Assembly (NCBI GenBank): GCA_947176355.1
Contig: CAMWQY010000173.1
Location: forward strand, 1-6,043
Source: an uncultured Porphyromonadaceae bacterium
Lineage (GTDB): Bacteria; Bacteroidota; Bacteroidia; Bacteroidales; Muribaculaceae
Reading direction: 5' to 3'
Length of the DNA stretch: 6,043 nt
This document shows, piece by piece, positions 1 through 6,043 of this stretch. How positions within the stretch are numbered: the first letter of the stretch is position 1; every line of letters starts with the position of its first letter. The notes beneath the pieces are model-generated. The model was given only the letters and a program-made list of their open reading frames with translations, was not told where the DNA came from and did no database searches. Both the position numbers and the translations under genes were made by a program.

Positions 1-2
1 CT

Positions 3-3000
3 CTAATACTGGTTTTTATATTGACCGCTTTCTGCATAAATGCAGGCAAGGTCGAGGTAGTGTCTCTCACCACCGAGGGGCAACCTTGCCCTCTAAGCAT
101 TGAGACTCAGCACCCGCGTCTGAGCTGGATTATTACATCCACCGACCGCGATGTCATGCAGAAATCTTATCATATTCTCGTGTCTTCTTCGCCTGAATTG
201 CTTGCAGCTGACAAAGGCGACCTTTGGGATTCAGGGAATGTGGAATCTGACCAATCCGTATGGGTGGAATATAATGGCAAGGAACTCAAAGACAATGCCC
301 GTTGCTTCTGGAAAGTAAAAGTTTCGACTACGAAAGGAAATTCTTCCTGGAGCCAGCCAGCTGAATGGGGAATGGGAATCCACGGAGAAAGCCACTGGAA
401 AGGTCAGTGGATCGGTTGGGAAGGTCCTTTTGCCTGGGATGTGGAAGATGCCCATAGCAAATTGAGCGCACGATACCTGCGTAAAGAATTCAATTCATCC
501 AATAAAGAGATCAAGCGTGCCACAGCTCATATTTCCGGTCTTGGTCTCTACGAATTGTATATCAATGGGGAAAAAGTAAGCGACGATGTGCTTGCTCCGG
601 CTCCAACCGATTATCGCCGGACTACTCTCTATAATTCTTACGACGTCACCCCCTTGCTTAAGGGGAACGGCGACAGCAATGCAATCGGGATTGCCCTTGG
701 CAATGGGCGATTCTATACGATGAAACAGAATTTCAAGCCGTATAAAATCGCTACATTCGGCTATCCAAAAGCAAGAATGAATCTTATCATCGAATATACA
801 GACGGCACGAAGCAGACTATAGCTACCGACGACAAATGGAGTCTGACAGCTGAGGGACCAATACGCAGCAACAATGAGTATGACGGGGAAATTTATGACG
901 CCCGTCTTGATCTGGGCAACTGGACATTACCGGGATATGACGATTCAAAATGGCTCAAGGCTCAACGTGCAGAGCTCCCTTACGGGACTTTGCGCGGAGC
1001 CCTATCGCCCAACATGAAAGTCATGGAAACTTTCTCTCCAAAATCCATCCGTAAGGTTGGAGATAAATTCATCGTTGACTTTGGCCAAAATATGGCCGGA
1101 TGGGTCAAAATAAAAATATCTGATGTAGCAAAGGGTGACAGCGTCATAATCAGATATTCAGAACGCCTGAGTGCTGACGGCACGAAGCTTGACACAGAGA
1201 ATTTCCGAGCAGCACAAAGCACTGACCGCTATTTTGCCAACGGGAAAGAAAAAGATACAAGATGGAGTCCGAAATTCTCTTACCACGGATTTCAGTTTGT
1301 GGAAGTGGAAGGATTGAAGAATCTAAAGCCGGAAGATATAACCGCTGAATTTGTCTATGACGCTCTTCCCGATAATGGCACATTCCACAGCTCTGTGCCC
1401 ATTATGAATGCCATCCACCATAATGCACGTTATGGAATCGCTTCCAACTACAAGGGCGTTCCGGTAGATTGTCCGCAACGTGATGAACGCCAACCCTGGA
1501 CCGGCGACCATGCCATGGGGACATGGGGGGAGAACTTTCTTTTCAATAATGGGAATTTCTACGCTAAATGGATGGACGATATGCGCGAATCTCAACGCGA
1601 AGACGGATGTCTTCCCGATATCGCCCCTGCCTTCTACAATTATTTTACCCCTGACATGACTTGGTCGTCGACACTTCCTGTAGTCTGCGACATGCTGTAT
1701 GAGCAGACCGGAAACGTCCAACCGATTCAGAAGAATTATGACGCTATCAAAAAATGGCTCAATTTCATACGCAAAGACTATACAAATGCCGATGGACTTG
1801 TGACAGCCGATAAATATGGCGATTGGTGTGTGCCTCCCGAAAAACCTGAACTTATACATAGCGAGGATCCGGCCAGAAAGACAGACGGGACACTCATTGC
1901 TTCGGCATACTACTATAAGATGTGTATGCTGATGGCAAAATTCGCGCGCCTTCAGGGACTTGACGCCGAGGCTAAGGAATGGGAAAAGGAAGCCGACGAG
2001 ATGAAGTCGGCATTCAATAATAAATTTCTTACCGTCAAAAGAGGCACTTCTCCAGTGGAGAAATATCATCCTCTCTATCCTGATAGTGTATTTTACGGCA
2101 ACAATACCTCAACAGCCAATCTTCTGCCCCTGGCATTTGGCATGGTGCCGGAAGACTACCGGCAGGCAGTAGCCGACAATCTTGTGGCCTCTTTCTTCCG
2201 CCAGCCTAATGGCACTATGGGCTATGACGGACACATAAACTGTGGCGTGATTGGAGTCAACTGGCTGATGAGGGAATTATCGCGTATCGGAAGAGGAGAT
2301 GTGGCAGCAATGCTCGCCTCCAACACTTCGTATCCAAGTTATGGATATATGATCGACCATGGCGCGACTACAATCTGGGAATTATGGAATGGAGACACTG
2401 CAAATAAAAAGATGAATTCCGGCAATCATGTGATGATGCTCGGCGACCATATCAATTGGTATTATCAGGATCTCGCAGGATTCAATCCTTTGGCACCGGG
2501 CTATAAGAAAATACTAATCAAGCCCGATTTCTCAATCCAACAGATTGATAGCGTGAGTGCATCTTACAACACTCCATACGGACTTCTTTCGTGCAAATGG
2601 GTCAAAACTCCAATGCATATTGATTTGAGCATAGAAATTCCTTGCAATACTACAGCAGAGATTTGCCTGCCTACTCACGATCGAAAGGCAATAAAAGCTG
2701 ACGGGGCAAAGTATCTACGCACTGAAGGGAATAATTCATATTGGGAAGTTGGCTCAGGACGCTATAATATTGCTGTAGATATCGACCCTTCACTCGGAGA
2801 GATGCGCAAAGGCATCATCACTGATGAATTCCTTTATGAAAGCACCTCCTTTCCTGAATGCCATAGCAGCTCAATAATTGAGCTTGAGAATGGCGATCTT
2901 GTCGCTACCTTCTTTGGAGGGACAAAGGAAAAGAATCCTGATTGCTGCATCTGGGTTTGCAGAAAACCAAAAGGATCAGACAAATGGACTGCTCCTCAGA

Positions 3001-3914
3001 TTGCAGCCGATGGCGTTTTTGATCTTAAAGACCCTAACATAGCAATAGCCGGACTTTCCGGAATCAACGAGGAGACAACTCCGGCGGATAAGGGACCTAT
3101 CGGGCCCCATTTCGAAGGTGACATTGCCAATGGCCGCCGAAAAGCATGCTGGAATCCGGTGCTCTTCCAAGTGCCCGGATCGGATGAGCTTTTGCTTTTC
3201 TTCAAGATAGGCTCCAGTGTAGGAGATTGGACCGGATGGCTGACGCGTTCAGCCGACGGAGGAAAGACATGGAGCCAACGCGAACCTCTTCCGGAAGGAA
3301 TTCTCGGCCCGATCAAGAATAAGCCTGAGTATATCGACGGGCGTATCATTGCTCCAAGCAGCCGCGAAAATAATGAAGGCTGGAGACCATGGATTGAGAT
3401 GAGTGACGACAACGGCAAGACATGGCACACGACGGGGGCTCTTCCTTCTGATTCAGCCATGCCTTCGAATGGAAATAAGATGCTTCCTATTTATGCCATT
3501 CAGCCCAGCATCCTTCGCCATGCAGATGGCAGCCTGCAGATTCTATGCCGCACACGCAATTCCCATCTCGCTACGAGTTGGAGCCACGATAATGGAGAGA
3601 CGTGGTCGCCTTTGACTCTGACTGATCTTCCCAACAACAACTCAGGCACTGATGCGGTGACTCTCAAAGATGGACGCCATCTGCTTATATATAATGATTT
3701 CAGCACAATCAAAGGGACGCCAAAAGGAGTCCGCACTCCATTACGGGTTGCCATCTCCGACGACGGAGTCAACTGGAAAAATATAGCAACGCTTGAAGAT
3801 AGCCCTGTAAGCCAATATTCCTATCCAAGCATCATTCAGGGACGCGATGGAAAGATCCATATGATTTATACTTGGAGAAGACAGAGAATTAAACATGTGG
3901 TCCTCGACCTCTGA
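3..3914 (+). CDS. Exported GH78 alpha-L-rhamnosidase fused to a C-terminal sialidase-like (BNR/Asp-box) beta-propeller; 5' end outside the window
   Basis: Residues are numbered from the TTG codon at 21, but the frame stays open to the left edge. The codons at 3-20 read LILVFI and continue into LTAFCINA, the hydrophobic core of a signal peptide, so the true start lies upstream. Cleavage after INA (type I signal) fits. Domains in order: Ig-like N-terminal region (about 10-120); rhamnosidase N-terminal jelly roll with YELYING (about 150-330); beta domain with VDFGQNMAGW (about 340-445); (alpha/alpha)6 barrel (about 450-820); C-terminal beta domain (about 820-905); then the sialidase-like propeller (about 932-1297). 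GH78 hallmarks are DCPQRDER with candidate general acid Glu489, Asp496 in WTGD, and candidate general base Glu787 in GATTIWELW. The GH78 module should remove terminal alpha-L-rhamnose from glycans, probably in the periplasm; the second activity is unassigned. It ends at TGA 3912-3914, 65 bp before a GH43-type lipoprotein gene. No frameshift or stop separates the two modules. Confidence 0.93.
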   Translation, partial: LILVFILTAFCINAGKVEVVSLTTEGQPCPLSIETQHPRLSWIITSTDRDVMQKSYHILVSSSPELLAADKGDLWDSGNVESDQSVWVEYNGKELKDNARCFWKVKVSTTKGNSSWSQPAEWGMGIHGESHWKGQWIGWEGPFAWDVEDAHSKLSARYLRKEFNSSNKEIKRATAHISGLGLYELYINGEKVSDDVLAPAPTDYRRTTLYNSYDVTPLLKGNGDSNAIGIALGNGRFYTMKQNFKPYKIATFGYPKARMNLIIEYTDGTKQTIATDDKWSLTAEGPIRSNNEYDGEIYDARLDLGNWTLPGYDDSKWLKAQRAELPYGTLRGALSPNMKVMETFSPKSIRKVGDKFIVDFGQNMAGWVKIKISDVAKGDSVIIRYSERLSADGTKLDTENFRAAQSTDRYFANGKEKDTRWSPKFSYHGFQFVEVEGLKNLKPEDITAEFVYDALPDNGTFHSSVPIMNAIHHNARYGIASNYKGVPVDCPQRDERQPWTGDHAMGTWGENFLFNNGNFYAKWMDDMRESQREDGCLPDIAPAFYNYFTPDMTWSSTLPVVCDMLYEQTGNVQPIQKNYDAIKKWLNFIRKDYTNADGLVTADKYGDWCVPPEKPELIHSEDPARKTDGTLIASAYYYKMCMLMAKFARLQGLDAEAKEWEKEADEMKSAFNNKFLTVKRGTSPVEKYHPLYPDSVFYGNNTSTANLLPLAFGMVPEDYRQAVADNLVASFFRQPNGTMGYDGHINCGVIGVNWLMRELSRIGRGDVAAMLASNTSYPSYGYMIDHGATTIWELWNGDTANKKMNSGNHVMMLGDHINWYYQDLAGFNPLAPGYKKILIKPDFSIQQIDSVSASYNTPYGLLSCKWVKTPMHIDLSIEIPCNTTAEICLPTHDRKAIKADGAKYLRTEGNNSYWEVGSGRYNIAVDIDPSLGEMRKGIITDEFLYESTSFPECHSSSIIELENGDLVATFFGGTKEKNPDCCIWVCRKPKGSDKWTAPQIAADGVFDLKDPNIAIAGLSGINEETTPADKGPIGPHFEGDIANGRRKACWNPVLFQVPGSDELLLFFKIGSSVGDWTGWLTRSADGGKTWSQREPLPEGILGPIKNKPEYIDGRIIAPSSRENNEGWRPWIEMSDDNGKTWHTTGALPSDSAMPSNGNKMLPIYAIQPSILRHADGSLQILCRTRNSHLATSWSHDNGETWSPLTLTDLPNNNSGTDAVTLKDGRHLLIYNDFSTIKGTPKGVRTPLRVAISDDGVNWKNIATLEDSPVSQYSYPSIIQGRDGKIHMIYTWRRQRIKHVVLDL
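48..2735 (+). other. GH78 alpha-L-rhamnosidase module of the fusion protein
   Basis: This module has the full GH78 domain order and about the usual family length (roughly 900 residues), so it is complete rather than a remnant. Known GH78 enzymes use an inverting mechanism with a general-acid Glu in the RDER-type segment and a general-base Glu in the IWE segment about 260-300 residues later. Here the two candidates, Glu489 and Glu787, are 298 residues apart. The supporting acidic residues Asp483 (in VDCP) and Asp496 (in TGD) are also present. Activity is therefore expected; the linkage (Rha to GlcA, GalA, Gal or another sugar) cannot be read from the sequence. Confidence 0.9.
2814..3911 (+). 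other. Sialidase-like BNR/Asp-box beta-propeller module at the C terminus of the fusion protein
   Basis: About 366 residues, the length of a full stand-alone protein of the BNR_2-type sialidase-like family. Four Asp-box-like repeats (S-x-D-x-G-x-x-W) are visible at residues 1077-1084 (SADGGKTW), 1128-1135 (SDDNGKTW), 1188-1195 (SHDNGETW) and 1246-1252 (SDDGVNW). Family-typical blocks include FPECHSS, CWNPVLFQ, LGPIKNKP, AIQPSIL, LPNNNSGTDAV, SQYSYPSIIQ and the closing RIKHVVLDL. It has no signal peptide of its own; residues about 918-931 (SLGEMRKG region) form a short linker from the rhamnosidase. I saw no FRIP/YRIP motif of classical neuraminidases, so a substrate other than sialic acid is likely. 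Members are often labelled exo-alpha-sialidase on fold alone. Confidence 0.85.
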
Positions 3915-3979
3915 CATTGCATAATCTACCATACCAAATCTGTAAACATAATACATAAACATCTAAAAGAAACTAAATT
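3915..3979. other. Short AT-rich intergenic spacer before the GH43-type lipoprotein gene
   Basis: The 65-bp gap has no convincing terminator hairpin with a T run and no clear Bacteroidota promoter (TTTG at about -33 with TAnnTTTG at about -7). The bases just before the ATG at 3980 are A-rich (aaaagaaactaaatt) with no strong Shine-Dalgarno, which is normal for Bacteroidota translation starts. The downstream gene is therefore probably read through from upstream as part of one operon. Confidence 0.55.
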
Positions 3980-4927
3980 ATGAGAAAAATAGCATTATCC
4001 CTCGCAGTATTTGGGGTTGCTGCATATCTTCTTTCATGCGAGAAAAAGACACAGCAACCGGAAGAAGACCTATATATGTTCACATCCTTTCACGAACCGG
4101 CAGATGAAGGACTTAGATTCCTCTATAGTGAAAATGGCATCGACTGGGACAGTGTGCCCGGCACATGGCTCAAGCCGGAACTGGGAATGAACATCATGCG
4201 CGACCCATCAATCGTAATGGGTCCGGACAGCACCTATCATCTTGTCTGGACAATAGCATGGAAAGGGGATACAGGATTTGGCTACTCCAGCTCAAAAGAT
4301 CTTGTAAACTGGACTCCACAACGCCGTATTCCTGCAATGGACTCTATCCCATCCACCCAAAATGTCTGGGCTCCAGAGCTATTTTACGATGATGAAAAAG
4401 ATCAGTTCATGATCGTATATGCCTCTTGTGTGGTAGATGCAGGATATGATGTCGGAATCGAGGAAGAAAAGAACAATCATCGTCTGTATTATCTGACTAC
4501 CAAGGATTTTGAGACATTCTCCGAGCCTAAGATATTTTATGAACCGGGATTCAGCTGCATTGATGCAGTCATAGTGAAGAGAGCTCCAAAAGATTATGTC
4601 ATGGTGCTCAAAGACAATACCCGTCCCAACCGAAACATAAAGGTGGCCTTTGCAGAGGATGCAGAAGGCCCGTACAGTGAGCCATCTGAAGCATTCACTG
4701 AAATGCTGACGGAAGGCCCGTCTGTGGCCAAAGTTGGCGATGACTATTACATCTATTATGATGTGTATAAGAAATATATCTACGGGGCTCACAAGACAAA
4801 AGATTTTATCCACTTCACAGACGTCACAGACAGCATCAGCGTCCCCAATGGACACAAGCATGGCACCATATTCCGTGCACCGCGCAGTGTAGTTGAAAAC
4901 TTGATCGAATCATCAAAGCAGAAATGA
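3980..4927 (+). CDS. GH43-type five-bladed beta-propeller glycosidase, lipoprotein
   Basis: 315 residues, complete. The N terminus MRK plus a hydrophobic stretch ends in the lipobox LLSC, so the mature protein should carry lipid on Cys20 and be membrane-anchored. After the Cys comes EKKTQQPEED, which is not a clear match to the K-(D/E)2 surface-export signal, so inner-facing versus cell-surface display is open. GH43-like features: RDPS with candidate general base Asp75, SCIDAV with candidate pKa-modulating Asp195, TEGPS with candidate general acid Glu245, and a late GHKHGT segment (His292/His294). The spacings of 120 and 50 residues agree with known GH43 triads. WAPELFYD and DLVNW are also typical of the superfamily. 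GH43 members mostly act as alpha-L-arabinofuranosidases, beta-xylosidases or exo-beta-1,3-galactosidases; which applies here is unknown. One set of propeller strands (about 31-60) precedes the RDPS aspartate. Its stop overlaps the next gene's start, so the two are probably co-translated. Confidence 0.88.
   Translation: MRKIALSLAVFGVAAYLLSCEKKTQQPEEDLYMFTSFHEPADEGLRFLYSENGIDWDSVPGTWLKPELGMNIMRDPSIVMGPDSTYHLVWTIAWKGDTGFGYSSSKDLVNWTPQRRIPAMDSIPSTQNVWAPELFYDDEKDQFMIVYASCVVDAGYDVGIEEEKNNHRLYYLTTKDFETFSEPKIFYEPGFSCIDAVIVKRAPKDYVMVLKDNTRPNRNIKVAFAEDAEGPYSEPSEAFTEMLTEGPSVAKVGDDYYIYYDVYKKYIYGAHKTKDFIHFTDVTDSISVPNGHKHGTIFRAPRSVVENLIESSKQK
4924..4927 (+). other. ATGA stop/start overlap coupling the lipoprotein gene to the next gene
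   Basis: The ATG at 4924-4926 overlaps the TGA stop at 4925-4927 of the preceding gene. This start is preferred because a basic n-region (MKIYK) and a hydrophobic signal peptide follow directly. Upstream bases (aaagcagaa) are purine-rich but not a strong Shine-Dalgarno, which fits re-initiation by terminating ribosomes. Confidence 0.8.
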
Positions 4928-6043
4928 AAATATATAAATTAATATTAGGATCGGCAGTCCTTTGCACTTTGGCGGGTGCCAATGCAGAAGACTTGGTGCA
5001 CTATTCAGGCACTAAGCTCTCCAATCCCAACCGGCATGATGGAGGCCTGTCTCCCGTGGTAGGCGTACATAATATCCAGACGATGCGAGCCAACCGCCGA
5101 TATGACCTCTATAATTCCAATGCCAACGGCTGGACCTACAACCATCAGCCGATGATAGCCTATTGGAACGGTAAATTCTATATGCATTATCTTTCAAATC
5201 AGGTGGATGAGCATGTAGGCGGAGGCAGAACTCTTCTGCAGACATCTGAGGATGGGTATAACTGGAGCGCCCCTGAGATACTATTCCCGGTATATCCTGT
5301 GCCTGACGGATTCAAAAAAGAAAAATATCCACACGCGGCTGAAGGGCTGGATGCCGTAATGCACCAAAGAGTTGGATTTTACACTTCAAAGTCAGGAAAG
5401 CTCCTCGCCATAGGCAATTATGGAATTTGCCTTTCACCGGATGATGATCCCAATGACGGCAATGGTATCGGACGCGTAGTGCGTGAAATATATCCCGATG
5501 GATCATTTGGCCCCATATATTTCATATACTATAATCATGATTTCAATGAGGGGAATACACTCTATCCCAGCTATAAAAAAAGCAAAGACAAGGAATTCAA
5601 GAAAGCTTGCGAAGAATTGATTGCAAATCCTCTTTATAGAATGCAATGGGTGGAGGAAGCGGACCGTAATGATCCATTGATTCCTCTAAATAAGCCCTAT
5701 AAAGCTTTCTCATGGTATACTCTTCCTGACGGCAACATTGCCGGCTTGTGGAAGCAAGCGCTCACCTCTGTCAGTAAGGATGGAGGAGAGACTTGGCATG
5801 AACCGGTGAAACCTGCCAAAGGATTTGTCAACAGCAATGCCAAGATATGGGGTCAAAGATTGAGCGATGGCACATACGCCACTGTCTATAATCCTTCTGA
5901 ATTCCGCTGGCCATTGGCTATCTCTTTAAGTGCTGATGGGGTTGACTACAAGACCCTCAACCTTATACATGGAGAAGTTCCTGAGACTCGCTATGGTGGT
6001 CAATTCAAGAATTTCGGGCCGCAATATGTGCGTGGCATTCAAG
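4924..6043 (+). CDS. Secreted Asp-box beta-propeller, GH145 / PL42-like (candidate rhamnose-glucuronate-cleaving enzyme); 3' end outside the window
   Basis: 373 codons are visible with no stop; the right edge cuts the gene. Residues 1-21 form a type I signal peptide (MKIYK, hydrophobic core, cleavage after ANA), so the mature protein starts near Glu22 and is probably periplasmic. Asp-box-like repeats are at 108-114 (SEDGYNW), 284-291 (SKDGGETW) and 336-342 (SADGVDY), which indicates a BNR-type propeller. The N-terminal block HDGGLSPVVGVHNIQ followed by MRANR, and the later GGQFKNFGPQYVRG, recall seven-bladed propellers of the GH145 group (L-rhamnosyl-alpha-1,4-glucuronate hydrolases) and related lyases now in PL42; this is from memory, not a search. 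In characterised GH145 a single His near position 48 is catalytic, and here His49 is a candidate at a similar place. A plain 'sialidase family' label would be the conservative alternative. Start overlaps the upstream GH43-type gene by four bases, consistent with action on the same glycan. Confidence 0.82.
   Translation, partial: MKIYKLILGSAVLCTLAGANAEDLVHYSGTKLSNPNRHDGGLSPVVGVHNIQTMRANRRYDLYNSNANGWTYNHQPMIAYWNGKFYMHYLSNQVDEHVGGGRTLLQTSEDGYNWSAPEILFPVYPVPDGFKKEKYPHAAEGLDAVMHQRVGFYTSKSGKLLAIGNYGICLSPDDDPNDGNGIGRVVREIYPDGSFGPIYFIYYNHDFNEGNTLYPSYKKSKDKEFKKACEELIANPLYRMQWVEEADRNDPLIPLNKPYKAFSWYTLPDGNIAGLWKQALTSVSKDGGETWHEPVKPAKGFVNSNAKIWGQRLSDGTYATVYNPSEFRWPLAISLSADGVDYKTLNLIHGEVPETRYGGQFKNFGPQYVRGIQ

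Noticed and set aside
36..62. Possible lipobox (LTAFC) at the start of the fusion protein
   Set aside because: The residue before Cys is Phe, not Ala, Gly or Ser, so the type II consensus is not met; cleavage after INA by signal peptidase I fits better.
1323..2069. Open frame of 248 codons on the minus strand
   Set aside because: It lies entirely opposite the conserved GH78 catalytic region, its translation resembles no family I recognise, and it is rich in Ile, His and Cys as expected of antisense shadow frames.
2735..2815. Two adjacent genes wrongly joined, or a separate start for the sialidase-like module (ATG at 2802)
   Set aside because: The frame is continuous with no stop, the ATG at 2802 is followed by no signal peptide, and no start context is visible, so a genuine fusion is the simpler reading, although reads could still show an error.
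2996..3460. Open frame of 154 codons on the minus strand
   Set aside because: Antisense to the Asp-box repeats of the sialidase-like module; no supporting start context or domain.
3403..3615. Short plus-strand frame inside the fusion gene
   Set aside because: Fully nested out of frame within the conserved propeller module, with no separate start signal or recognisable product.
3915..3979. Terminator or promoter in the intergenic gap
   Set aside because: No stable inverted repeat with a T run and no TTTG / TAnnTTTG pair with suitable spacing was seen.
4379..4861. Open frame of 160 codons on the minus strand
   Set aside because: Antisense to the GH43-type gene, whose motifs and triad clearly define the coding strand; the reverse product has no recognisable features.
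1..6043. CRISPR array, tRNA/rRNA, insertion sequence or phage-related features
   Set aside because: No repeated spacer pattern, tRNA-like cloverleaf, inverted terminal repeats or transposase or integrase motifs were recognised; nearly all of the window is accounted for by the three genes.

Overview
The window looks like an internal piece of a carbohydrate-degradation locus (polysaccharide-utilisation-locus style) from a member of the Bacteroidota, most likely a gut-type Bacteroidales. The reasons are indirect: three same-strand, tightly packed exported glycan-active enzymes, an A-rich leader without a strong Shine-Dalgarno at the one clear intergenic start, a Bacteroidota-style lipoprotein signal, moderate G+C, and enzyme families that are abundant in Bacteroidales. 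No SusC/SusD pair, regulator, RNA gene, mobile element or repeat array lies inside the window, so genus and the full locus cannot be read from it.

Layout. Positions 3-3914 (+) hold one very long gene, cut at its 5' end by the window edge. It begins inside a signal peptide, continues with a complete multi-domain GH78 alpha-L-rhamnosidase, and then runs without a stop into a second complete catalytic-type module, a BNR/Asp-box beta-propeller of the sialidase-like superfamily. After a 65-bp gap, positions 3980-4927 (+) encode a 315-residue lipoprotein with a GH43-type five-bladed propeller and an intact candidate Asp/Asp/Glu triad. Its stop overlaps the start of the third gene (ATGA), which runs from 4924 past the right edge. 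That gene encodes a secreted Asp-box beta-propeller resembling the GH145 / PL42-like rhamnose-glucuronate enzymes.

How they may work together. All three products are predicted to be exported, and all are exo-acting-type scaffolds. A rhamnosidase, a GH43 (arabinosidase/galactosidase class) and a possible Rha-GlcA-cleaving propeller together suggest a side-chain-rich plant glycan such as arabinogalactan protein or a rhamnogalacturonan (inference). The sialidase-like module is probably not a true neuraminidase: no FRIP/YRIP motif was seen and the neighbours point to plant glycans. The most noteworthy items are the one-polypeptide fusion of GH78 with the sialidase-like propeller, the His at residue 49 of the third protein that could decide whether it is active, and the run of three different propellers in a row.
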